This document shows positions 1 to 10,800 of a stretch of 64,000 nt of DNA, in pieces (positions within the stretch are counted from its first letter, which is position 1; each line of letters starts with the position of its first letter). The notes beneath the pieces were generated by a model. That model saw only the letters and a list, made by a program, of their open reading frames with translations, did no database searches and was not told the DNA's origin. Made by a program: the position numbers and the translations under genes. Origin of the DNA: Tomocerus qinae (Eukaryota; Arthropoda; Collembola; Entomobryomorpha; Tomoceridae); contig CM034546.1 of assembly GCA_020055645.1 (NCBI GenBank), positions 133,755,875 to 133,819,874 of the forward strand, given 5' to 3'.

Positions 1-591
1 GAAATTTTTTATTGACCAATTAGAACGCATTTCATTTAAAAATTTTATATGGTTTTCAAAAACCATTACCAGGGGAAATATTTATTGTAACATTAAATTG
101 ACTTATGAGATATTATGCACTTTAGCATGTAATTTTATTACCATCGGAATTTATAAACAATTGCAAAAATTCCACCACTTGGCATGTAACAGAACACTTT
201 TCACACAGATTAGAATGAGATGATTGACAAAGTCAATTAGAGGTAACTCATTTCGATGGAATTCAGAATGTGCAAAAGTAAGTAGTACTTAGTACTTAAA
301 TGTGACCGAAAAAAGATTGTATACATCTATTGTCACGTTTATTTTATTTTACACGAGAAACGCAGCCCGTCCCACGGACGGGGAAATAACTGTTGGTTAG
401 CGATCAGGGCTTTAGGAATTAATATCATAAAAGATAAAAGTCTGTGATGTCCTAGGCAGAAATTAAAAAGTTACAGTAGACACATAATATTATACTGCAG
501 GGGGACAGAAAAGGTTACGCACCACGCAACAGTGTTTGGTAGCAATCAGTACTTTATTTAAAATCTCATAGTATAAAATTCACAATATTTT
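1..591. other. Non-coding stretch downstream of the zinc-finger gene
   Basis: No gene is visible. A short GC-rich hairpin (CCCGTCC...GGACGGG) lies near 367-383 in otherwise AT-rich DNA. The last part is presumably the 3' UTR of the minus-strand gene that ends at 592. Confidence 0.4.
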
Positions 592-1378
592 TTAAAGCAT
601 TTGATCATTTTCCTCAATTAATGCCATCTCCGCATCACTAATTAAATGGTTTGCTTGATGAGAAGAAGATTCAGGTAGCAATAAATTCTTTTCTTCGGAA
701 ATGGTGGCAACAGTTTTAGAAGTGTCGCTATTTGCGGAGCTAAGTAAAGCATTGTCTTCCTCAATAACGTTACCATTAGAATCCTTGGTCCTTTTTTCTA
801 CAGGGTGGTCCATTTCCGACGATTTTTGATATTTCAAAAATAGATCATCTTTTTCTGCAAAATGTTTTCGATTTAGATCTTTGTTAGCCTTATAGTAGGC
901 TGTACCAATCGTCGTTGGAGAATTGCACACCAAACAGCGAAAATGACCGGGGCGAATAGGTGCAATTTTACATGCCTTACACCATTCCATACCATTGGCT
1001 AAAATTGGCAAATCGTGCTTCAATGCTTTTTTGCACTGTACATGGACACATTCAACTGAAATAAACAAAATACAACATTAAAATTTTTGCATTCTCCTCT
1101 GAAACTTATTTAATATTTTAATTAAAAAAAATATTTAATTTAAGCATTTTTTAAAAATTTATACCCTTACCTTTATCATAATAGTCTCGAATTGTTCTTG
1201 AACAGAAGGGGCAAAATCTATCATTTAATGATAAAGGAAGCTTGCCAAGTTCATGTTTATCCTCAGGAGTTTTGGAAGCTGACCCACTTAACTGTAAACT
1301 GCGTTTAGGAATAACGAATTGGCTCGAAGTCGGTGTGGAGCCCTGATTAGGATTACTTCCCCGACGTTTATTACTCAT
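592..1378 (-). CDS. Cys-rich zinc-finger protein, 2 coding exons
   Basis: Exon 1 is 1378-1171 and exon 2 is 1055-592. The donor is AAAG|GTAAGG and the acceptor TTTCAG. Together they give 672 nt, or 223 residues, in frame. The N-terminus (about 1-50) is basic and Ser/Pro/Gln-rich. Residues 56-113 carry paired cysteines: C56-x2-C59, C72-x4-C77, C95-x2-C98 and C110-x2-C113, a spacing that can hold two or more zinc ions. The C-terminal half is acidic and Ser-rich and looks disordered. I do not recognise the family. The Cys layout is reminiscent of zinc-ribbon or RING-like modules, but no canonical RING is present. The start is the first ATG of the exon. A nuclear or scaffold role is only a guess. 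Confidence 0.6.
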
Positions 1379-1549
1379 TATTAGGCCTAAAAATACAAAA
1401 TCATATCAAAATTAGGGGTTGTTGGGGAGGAGGGCTGGCTAGAAATTTTTTTATTGCGATTGCGGCGGCTGGCCTAAGTGGCAGTGGGAGCTGGCTGCTA
1501 ATAATTCCGAAAGCTATTCTGTAAAACGGCCGTTTATGTCGCATTGAAT

Positions 1550-1741
1550 TCATTTTGTTATCGACTTGATAGAATCTTGTTTATCAATTGCACTGCCAAA
1601 ATTTACTTCCCCTTGCGGTAGTGGAATAGCCGGGCAGAGGTTAACTATGGGGTTTCGGCTGTGACAATTGACGCAATTTTCGGGGGCCTTTTTCAAATAA
1701 TAACCGCAGTGAGAATTTGCTAAAATGTTCCCACCGACCAC
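1550..1741 (-). other. Possible coding fragment with Cys pairs
   Basis: An open frame of about 62 codons follows a splice-acceptor-like CTTATTTAG and holds cysteines in the pattern CGYYLKKAPENCVNC, with one more Cys downstream. It could be an exon of an unrecognised zinc-binding protein or a chance frame. A palindromic element ends just beside it, at about 1750. No partner exon was found. Confidence 0.2.
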
Positions 1742-1749
1742 TAAATAAG

Positions 1750-1915
1750 ACTGTACAATACGACTGCTATTGACGTATTATCCCCATGGTGCAGTTTATA
1801 TACCCACGTGTTAGGGTAACAACCAATAACCAAGGGTAACAAACAATGGCCAAGGGTAAGAACCAATAAGGAAGTTGCAGCTATATCTCAATAGCATTAG
1901 CAGTCTTATTGTACA
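1750..1915. repeat. Short inverted-repeat element (MITE-like)
   Basis: The left end reads TGTACAATACGACTGCTATT. The right end (1887-1915), read in reverse complement, starts TGTACAATAAGACTGCTA, so the ends are imperfect terminal inverted repeats about 25 bp long and 165 bp apart. The interior holds three direct copies of a motif like AGGGTAA.AACCAATA. Confidence 0.5.
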
Positions 1916-2013
1916 GGGACATGTTATAGTCTATGAAATGTTTCCATTTGGGTAATCTATAGTCTGGGGTCTTTTCCCTCATTTTCCCCTCCCCATCTTT
2001 TCCGAAAAAAATT

Positions 2014-2431
2014 GTAACTGTTGACTTTGTTACCGGAGTGACTTAGCCACTAATCCCTTCCATACTAAATTACCACACGGTTAGATCTGGTGTGTGCTAA
2101 AAGTGATTTTAACGTGTGAAAGCCATGTCACGCCCTTCTGCCCTGTACGAAAGTCAAATTTTTTTGAACATGTACAGAGTACAGACTGAAAAAAACGATT
2201 ACCCAATTTTGTTTTTCACATTCCTGCACCGGAACTGGTGGAAACAGCCGGGAGATCATATCCAAAATGACTTCCGTACAGGAATGAAGGGCGTGACATA
2301 GCTTTCACACGTTAAAATCACTTTTAGCACGCACCAGACGGGCGAAAAATCTAACCCTGTAGTAATTTAGTTAGTATAATATGGAAGGGATTACCGGCGT
2401 TGTCACTCCGGTAACAAATTCAACAGTTAAC
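2014..2431. repeat. Long fold-back element, arms about 150 bp
   Basis: The left arm, from GTAACTGTTGACTTTGTTACC, is the near-perfect reverse complement of the right arm ending GGTAACAAATTCAACAGTTAA. The match runs inward through GTGACAT/ATGTCAC and GAAGGGCGTGACA to a short unpaired centre near 2160-2250. The small open frame at 2116-2301 lies inside this palindrome and is not a gene. Confidence 0.75.
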
Positions 2432-2605
2432 TTACTTTCCACAGTTACTATATAGGTCGTATCACAGCATTTTGATCCCCAAGGCTACTCCCCACATACA
2501 GTAATGCCCAACCCAAAATAACAAAAATTTTGCACCCACGTTGAAGGAGCTCATGGCATTGGCAATAGAGGTTTCCCACAATTAGTGACCGGTCACTAAA
2601 TTAAC

Positions 2606-3030
2606 ATGAATAGGTATTGAAATGACTACTGTACCTGCCTGTGTTATATTCTCTGGAATTGTAGGAAACGTCTATTTGGTTGTCGATTCTGCAAACTGCT
2701 ATTACTATTGACTCCACGTGTTGAATAGCCACCCCAAAGAACCTAGAATATAGAAAGAAAGACAAATAATCAAATTTTGATAAAAATTCCATGGCTATTA
2801 AAATTAATAGTAAGTAATGCAAAGCAAACTATATGCATCACGTTATGAGTATCAAATCACGTGTTAATAGGTATTGAAATGACTACTGTACTGTACCTGC
2901 CTGTGTTATATCCTCTGGAATTGTAGGAAACGTCTATTTTGGTGTAGATTCTGCAAACTGCTGTTATCCTCTGGAATTGTAGGAAACGTCTATTTGGGTG
3001 TAGATTCTGCAAACTGCTGTTATTACTGAC
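2606..3030. repeat. Direct repeat, two copies, the second internally duplicated
   Basis: Copy A (about 2610-2712) and copy B (about 2868-3030) share the stretch from AATAGGTATTGAAATGACTA through GTAGGAAACGTCTATTT to CTGCAAACTGC. In copy B a unit of about 57 bp beginning GTTATCCTCTGGAATTGTAG is tandemly doubled. The minus-strand open frames here are by-products of the repeat. Confidence 0.6.
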
Positions 3031-3439
3031 GACGGCAGAGTAGTCGTAGACGCGACACGATGAAATGCTGATTGTTAGAAATAACGTGGCAGATATATGA
3101 ATCTGCCGCAAGAAGCAAAAGTTGGTGCAAGGATGAACGAAAGAAATGTGAAATGGGAAGGCAAGCAGTGCTTGCTTGCTTGTCTTCTCATCTCAGTCCA
3201 GCCAGCCAGCAGCCGAGTGAGTAGGGTAGTAGAAGGCAGAAGAAGCACGGCAAGCAGGCATAAGCACTACACTGCTTATGCCTGGCTCCGCCAAGGGTAA
3301 ACCGTCTCACATTGTTTTTAGCAATGTGTTGCGACACCCCAGATACATTTTTGGTTGACGAAACGAACATACATACGAACGAACTTACATGGACTCTCTC
3401 TTTCTATTATTCAATAGCTACCGAGCAAGTACACTTACA

Positions 3440-3985
3440 ATTCTTGGCGATATGTTGCTGGTAACAGCGTTTTTGGTCTATGGGGAATGTTTTACAAAAA
3501 GTACCGAGTTGAACCTTTAGATAAAACGTGGATTCCATTCTTGAAATCTGTCCAAGTACGTTTACATTACTAATAGCCCAATATTTTACTTAATGTATAA
3601 TATAATAAAGCATTTTTTTGTTTCTCCTACCTCCTATACCCATGTCCGATAATGTGGATCCGTTAGCAATTCTTACCGACGTTGCAGAAATTGCCATGTG
3701 GAACAATTATGGATTACGAAGCGATCGCATGTACTCAGAAATCGCCACAATAATAGTTAACTCCCAACGTTGGCCTTTAATAATCAATCCTCAGGTACAA
3801 ATAATACATGCCTTTTAATTCGTATTGTATTTATCATTTCTGTAACCAATTTTTTTTGGCTGCAGTTGCAAGGTGTGAAGTGGATTCGAAGTATGTATGG
3901 CGGTAATTTAAGAGTTATTCGATTAGGCCAAAAAGGATTTGGATGTCATTGAAGATGTAAAAGGTCGAGTAGTCCCAGTATACTC
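3440..3985 (+). pseudogene. Axonemal dynein heavy chain remnant (AAA5 region)
   Basis: Three exon-like blocks keep dynein heavy-chain sequence. Block 1 (about 3440-3556) reads GDMLLVTAFLVYGECF and then, after a frame change near 3505, TWIPFLKSVQ. Block 2 (about 3627-3794) includes IPMSDNVDPLAILTDVAEIA, WNNYGLRSDRM and RWPLIINPQ. Block 3 (from 3866) reads LQGVKWIRSMYGGNLRVI and GQKGF, then needs another frame change to continue as LDVIEDVKGR. These are the conserved strings of the AAA5 module of axonemal dyneins. Decay is seen in the frameshift in block 1, the lack of an AG acceptor just before block 2 and the frameshift in block 3. The block 2-3 intron still has GT and CTGCAG ends. The rest of this roughly 4,500-residue gene is absent. 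Confidence 0.75.
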
Positions 3986-4871
3986 TGTCTAAGTACAGAG
4001 TACTAAGTACTGCACCCATTCGTTTTCTAATTCTAGTGGAGCCCCCAATTTATAATTGATTGGATCAGCAAAGGAAGTATACGAATGTTCAAGGAATTCC
4101 TCGATTTTCTCTGGAGATTAAAATGATATTTGCGAGCATTTTCGCAAATGTTTCCATGCCTCAATATTCCACTCGTGACAAACCAGTCTGCAAGTTTTCA
4201 GTTCTTCAATTTCACATAAACTTAAAATCCTTTCAGTGATCTGTAAAATATTGCAAAACCTCATGAAAATCCCGAATTAATTTAACGGAAGAATAAGTTT
4301 GGTTCACGCCGAAGAAGCAACAGAAGGAATTGATGGAAATTATTTTGGCTACGGAAACAAAACGGTTGATATCACTTGCCATCATTCGGAGACAGAAAAG
4401 GGCGTTTTGGATTGTGACTACAGCAGCTCTGGACTCTGTAAATATGGTATCTCTTTTATTTTTATTCATAATTTCATAGCAGAAAACAAAATTGGTCTGC
4501 TTCACATCAGCTTATTTTGAAGCTGTTATACGTAAATAGTAAAAAGCAATTCCGCGAATTTTTCTTAAAATAATAGATAGCGTTTCTAGGTAAATTACCT
4601 TAAAATTGAACATTTATCTTAAATTTAAAGGTCCAAATCTGCTGAAGACCACGTGGTATAATTTTGAGAATTTTTTGTAATTTAAGGTAAAAGATTAGAC
4701 ACTAAATGTGGCAATAAATTTTGATTTTAGTGTCCGAATTAGCGCCTGGTCTGACACTTGAAATTTACGGTTTTAAGGTTTTTACTCTTGACACTAAAAC
4801 GCTAAGTACCTAATATGAAACAGTACTCCGTACTAAATCTTTAATATATTAATATATTTTGTTCGTAATAG

Positions 4872-5095
4872 CTGAAAAGAAAGTACACAGCTACATAACG
4901 TACAGTGACAATAAGAACTTGATAGTCGTCATCAAGTGCTTTCCAAATGGAGAATCCGGTTGGATCTCTGCTGCTAAAACTACTTCCCTTACCGAGGAGG
5001 AGAAAAAACAAATTTTAGAACATCTCAAGAAAATTGGCTACGATACTGAAGACGTCGTTTCCTTGTACAACGACAAATGTCCCAAAGCTGCTTAA
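4872..5095 (+). CDS. Lipocalin-like C-terminal exon (partial gene)
   Basis: The frame opens after an acceptor-like TTCGTAATAG and encodes about 74 residues ending in TAA. It resembles the last exon of apolipoprotein-D/Lazarillo-type lipocalins: a Y-x-D-x-x-N strand, a Cys eight residues on, a Trp, a Leu-rich helix (SLTEEEKKQILEHLKKIGYD) and a near-terminal Cys. Lipocalins are secreted carriers of small hydrophobic ligands. I could not find the upstream exons carrying the GxW motif, so this may be an orphan exon beside the dynein relic or part of a gene with long introns. A polyadenylation-like AATAAA lies near 5300. Confidence 0.45.
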
Positions 5096-6548
5096 TATGG
5101 TTTCTTTTTTAGCCTTTTGGCTTGTGATTTTATTTTTGTGTAAAATAACTGAATTTTATATTTTTGCTCGTAAGCTCTTAGAATATTTTAAAATGTAATA
5201 CAAGAAATCATTTTAAAATGTCATTTATAATATTTTGATGGCATTAGTAATCATTTTTTAATATAAATAGGATTTTTACAGTATACATTTTAGTTTGCAA
5301 ATAAACGATATTACTAAAAATATTTTCTGCTCTCCTTTGAAAGTGTTTCTGATGTGTCATTGCCATGCATTATGATGAACCACTATTAATGTGCACTTAA
5401 CTCAGTCATTCAGGACATTGTAAATTAAAGCTGTTGTGAATTTTAAATATTTAAGTCGTTACTACGGCCGCAGTCAGAAAAAATTTCGGGCGGGGGGGCA
5501 CGACGAATTACAGATGATAACAATTTTTTGATTTTCTTTTTTCTTCTCTCTTGTCGTTACATGAGGATATTGCCTAGCTTAAGTTTCAGTCTTTTTGGAA
5601 TATCTACGCCCTTAACGTTCTTTAACTTTTTTCACTCTCACAATGTATAGTTTTATGAAAAGTTTCATTGCATTGGATGATTGGTCGTACTTGATTTATA
5701 AGATTATAAAAAAACTATAAGTTTATGTCCTCATTTAATTTGTTTACACATTTACGGTTTACATTACAATTTCCTCTTTATCATAGACCTATGTTGTTGA
5801 TTGCAACATTGTAAAACGATTTTTAGAAAAGCTAGCTCAATATTTTGGCCTTGTAACAAATTATTATTTTATTGCTGTCACATATAAATGTAGTAAGCCG
5901 AAATTTGAGTCATACTCAGTAGAGATTATAGGAACGGACGTGCGAAAAACAAAAACATCATACTTTTGATATTTTATGAGATAATCTGCTGAGGATAAGC
6001 TTCAATATAACAAAGCAGAACTACACACGACATCGACATCTCCTTATATTGTAACAACAATAAATGCACTTTTCCATAGGCTGGTATATTATACGTATAA
6101 TATGACGGTAGAATGTCAATAATATTTTAACACGTAAAACCTTTAGCTATCAACGACTGCTGCAGGATTGTGTAACCGTTGGCACGTTGCAGACTGGATA
6201 CTTATGTTGACGATATCTTTCATTCGTCCAATTCTTATCTGCTGTCAGCATTTTATTTACTACTTCTCATTGTTCAATCAACCTTTGGATACGGATTTAT
6301 TGACAAGCATTGCATTGAGTATCAATACTACTGACTACTGATCTTGGAAGTTTTTATTAATGAATGCATTTTTCACCTTAACAAGTATTATTGCTTTTGA
6401 AAATGCAACTATTAGTACGTCAATATTTTCTCGTCTAAATAATTCGAGTCGACATTTTTTAGACCGGAATAAAAATCGTCAAAATTAATGAAAGTTTTTC
6501 AGAGAATTTAAGAAAATAGTTTTTCTATGAGTACTTAGATATTTTCAC
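5096..6548. other. Intergenic, no gene seen
   Basis: AT-rich with no credible coding. Around 5465-5520 lies a degenerate copy of the GGCCGCAG.CAGAAAAAATTT repeat also seen at 56.26 and 56.86 kb. Confidence 0.4.
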
Positions 6549-6761
6549 CAGGGAACAAAAAAGGTACTCCCAATCAAAAGAAATAAAAAAGTACTACTTT
6601 TTTAAAGCAGTCTTTTTTTACCTTATTTACATGTAAAGTGAAAGTAAATGGGGCGCGCTGCTACATCAAAAAAGGACTGCTTTTTAAAACGTTTACTCCT
6701 AACTTTTTTATAAGGAAGGCTAAAAAGGTAAAAGGCAAAAATAGTCCTTTTATGTTCCCTG
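6549..6761. mobile_element. hAT-type MITE with intact target-site duplication
   Basis: Terminal inverted repeats CAGGGAACA.../...TGTTCCCTG bound a 213-bp AT-rich element with further internal inverted similarity (AAGCAGTC/GACTGCTTT). It is flanked on both sides by the same 8 bp, ATTTTCAC (6541-6548 and 6762-6769). An 8-bp duplication plus CAGGG-type ends is the hallmark of the hAT superfamily. There is no transposase, so it must be moved in trans. Related copies lie near 27.4 and 50.0 kb. Confidence 0.8.
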
Positions 6762-7375
6762 ATTTTCACGAAATAAATAAATATCCGAAGCATGTTCATT
6801 GCAACCTTTTTGCATTACTGTCTATATTGGCTTTTAGACTAGTTGAGCAATCTGCAAATACAGATATTATAATCATCTAGTCATGACTCATGCCATATGA
6901 ACCGTATCTTGTGTATCTAAGGAAAAATGCATTGATGGTGAGTAATGCAATGTCACAGTCTCAGCACTAAAAGTAAAATGCAAAACAAAGCTATAAAATA
7001 TGACATGACTGTCTGAACCTGCTAATTTAGGTGGTTGAAAAGACGTGATTAATTGTGAACTAGAAAGTTCAAAAGGTTTGACTACTTTTTGTCACAAAAT
7101 AAGTTCCACTTTTAACATTGTTTTATCCTAACAAAATTCTCTACATGAAACGAAAAAGAAAACTGTGAAGTGGGAATTTGTGGCTTATTTTCAATAGTTA
7201 TTTTTCTTTTACGATAGATCAAATCAAGGAATATAGAATATAATATTATAGAAAAGGAATGGCAGATTATTCGATTTATTGGGGGTTCGGAACAAGTGAA
7301 AATGTGTGGAAAATTTACATGACTACAGCCGATCCCTAATTCCCCCCACTTGGGGATCTCAATTTAAATACACAC

Positions 7376-7398
7376 TCGCCAATGACGTCAATTGGCGA
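7376..7398. promoter_or_regulatory. Palindrome with CRE-like TGACGTCA core
   Basis: TCGCCAA and TTGGCGA arms surround the full CREB/ATF-type octamer TGACGTCA (7383-7390). It sits about 400 bp upstream of the ZNFX1 start codon. A regulatory role is inferred from motif and position only. Confidence 0.35.
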
Positions 7399-7802
7399 GC
7401 TTTCCCACCCACTTTTCATTTTTTAATTTTTCCATGGGGATCTGCCACCGGTTGGATCAAATCCAGGATTGTTGTCAAGGAGACGGCCATAAAAATTTAT
7501 GATTTCATCGTACAAAAAATCAGCTTAATTTACTGTCTGTAGTAATGACTACCAGAAATTAAAAAAGGTAATGAATTGTATGTATAAACTGAAAAAAATA
7601 TCAAATATTTTACACTATATTCTCAAATATATTACACTATATTTGAGTTTACTACTTCTACTTAGAACAAATAGACATTTATAATATTGTATACTCATAA
7701 GTTATAAAAAATTAGACCGATAATAATTCGTAACTAAATAATTGAACTCCGAAATAATTTTTCCTGAATTTTTATAAAGTGTAACGGCAAAAGAGCGAAA
7801 TC

Positions 7803-10800
7803 ATGTCTAGTAAAAGACCACGACAAAGTGTTAATAAACGACACATTGAAGCTCATGGAACTGGGCGAAGTAATAGCCGTGTCCAGAAGAGTGGTTTGCA
7901 AACTAATTCCAGTGGCGACAATAATTCCAGTTTAAATCGCCAAAAAAATAATGCCAGGTTTGTAATACACTATTTAAGTTATCTAATATACTTGTAATAT
8001 TTCTAAAAAAATAACATTGCATTCTATTTATTTACAGAATGATGTTGGGATTTGACCAACTATGGCAAATTTTAAAAATGGATGCCGACTCGGCTGTTTT
8101 GGAAATGAATCGAATTTCTTCTCAATTACAAAAACTTATTTTAGGACCTGATATTCCATCTGACGTGCTAACATTGCTAATCCAAGTTATCGGGGATAAA
8201 ATATGCAGTGAAGATATCAACTTGAAGGTCATGAGAAATTCACTCTTGGCTAAAATATGCGTCCCAGAATTTCTAACAAACCTCAAGGAGAATACCTACA
8301 GTCTTATGCACGATGAACATGACACAGACTCGAAAAGGTACATAATAATATTATGTTGTCTAAATACTAAAATTACCAATTAAAATACTATATTGATAAT
8401 AATGTTATATTTTCATACTCGTTCAACGGAATCCTTGATTTATATTTATAATTAAACGAAGCAACTAAATAATAATGAAATCCACAAAATAAAAAATAAC
8501 GATTCCATTTGAAGATGTTTATGTTTGGTTTTTTGTAGGTCTGCTGTTGCTAATGACGTGGACGGGTTGGATAAATCACCTGAGAAAGTATTGTCACATA
8601 TGCTTTCATTCTATAGCGTATTTATGCAAACTATGCCAACATCAGCTAGAGAATTGCTATCTAAGAATTTAAAGGCAACTAAACTGGCTCTGAAAAGCCT
8701 AAAGAACGTCGCAGCGACTGATATCATGAAAGATTCCTATTTGAAATTGGAAACCAGATTTTTGAAGCTAGAAAACTGTAGCCAGGAAACCACCACACCT
8801 GGCAGTTTGGACAAAAATAAGGATTTCCAAACTAGACCAACTAGTAAATCGGCGTTTACCAAAGCAGATGTTGAAAGATTATACATGGAAGAACCACCCC
8901 AGGATTTCAGAACTCTGTCTGTAGCTCCAACTAAAGAAGAACTTCGGAGTGAAGAACAGCCCTACCTACGTCCTTGCATTGAAAAGGGAAATTATCTTTC
9001 AGCAGATGTATACTTAGATGTACAGTTCCGATTGCTGAGGGAAGATTTTGTTGCACCTCTAAGGGAAGGAATTCAATACTATTTGGAACAACAAAGGTTG
9101 TAATTTAAATGGCAAAATTTAATTACATTATATCGCTTTTTGAACAATTATTTGTGACAATTCCTTTTATCGTCTATTATTAGACAAACTGGTAGACAGA
9201 AGAAACGTATGCCTTTCGGTACTGTAAGGATCTACAATGGTGTCCAAATAGTAAATGTCAAACTTAATGGGGATATGACGGTTTATACACTTCAATTTTT
9301 GAAAGATTCGTTCAAAAATATTAAATGGGATAAATCTAAAAGGTACTACTACAAAACAATTGTAGATTATTTTAGAATCTTTCTCGAAATTTAATTAATT
9401 TTGATGTAATATGTAGATTGCTCACCGGATCGCTATTGTGTCTTACTGCTGATAAATTTCAGAGCTTGTACTTAGCCACTGTTGTATTTCGACGCCCAGA
9501 GGATTTGAAACAAGGAATGATCGATGTTGTTTGGGAAGGAAACAAACCGGAAATTGGACAGAAGTCTTACTTAATGATGGAAAGCGAAGTTTACTATGAA
9601 GCGTACAGGTAAACGATAATTGCCCAGTAAATATCCCACAAAATGGTAGAAATGATTATTTGATTATTTTCATATTGATCCGTGAATCCTAAGGCTGGTA
9701 TTTGCATAGTAGCAACGAGATTACATTGTATTTGCATTCATAATACAATATATTAAAATCGCAGGCACACCCTATCTTCTTTGCAAAAGATAGAGCTGGA
9801 TAAATACCCAATGAAGAAATACATTGTCGATGCTAATAATGGAGAGATACCAGAGCCATCATATTTAAGTCCTCAAGAAATGGACCAGTTTTGTGAATCA
9901 ATGCTTAATTTTGTGTCATTTAATGAGTCGAGACAAAACAAAACACAGTCAACAGTAGAAATGGCACATACATCTAAATCATTTCCAAAAAGTGAAGCTG
10001 TGAGTGTCAGGACAATCGTCGAAGAAGATATTGTTTCAAACAGAGCTGAAATTAATAATTCTTCGGAAATAAATAAGGTGGTAGAAGATCCTTTAGATTT
10101 AAACAGTTGGCCAACAGCAGATGAATTGGGCATGGACGATTCTCAGTACGTAGCCTTTCAAAGTGCTGTGACCAAAGAATTATGCGTTATTCAGGGTCCT
10201 CCTGGTACAGGAAAAACCTACATAGGTAATCATAAAGTAATCAAATTTAAGCCAATAATTTGTGCTAGTAATATTTTCAATATATATCTAACTACAGGTT
10301 TGCAAATAGCTAAGTTGTTTTTATCAAATCCACAAATCTACGAAATGGGGCACCCAATCTTAATAGTTTGTTACACCAATCACGCCCTGGACCAATTTTT
10401 GGAAGGAATAATTGATATAATGGAAAAGTTGGAAATTTGTTCCAAAGATAATTTAATTCGAATTGGATCGCGATCAAATTCTGAAAAGTTGAAGGATTAT
10501 AGCATACAGGCTCGTATGCAGGAAGCTCGTAAATTGCGTAAATTCGAACGAAATTATGCAATTTTAAGAAATAAAAAGCGAATCAAACTTCAAGATTTGC
10601 AAAATGAGCGAGATTATTTGCTGGACGAGTTAAAAATACTGTCGAGCTTGAAAGGAGTAGTTGACCTTGATACGCTTTCAGTTGCGAATGAATTGAAGAA
10701 AAAATGTCCACGGTTGAATGCAACACTTTTTGGGAAAACTATTCAAACAGGGCGGTACAAATTTAGCAAACAAATCAAAATATACGATTGGTTGGGATTT

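Noticed and set aside
2116-2301. 61-codon plus-strand frame
   Set aside because: Lies within the fold-back element and spans its unpaired centre.
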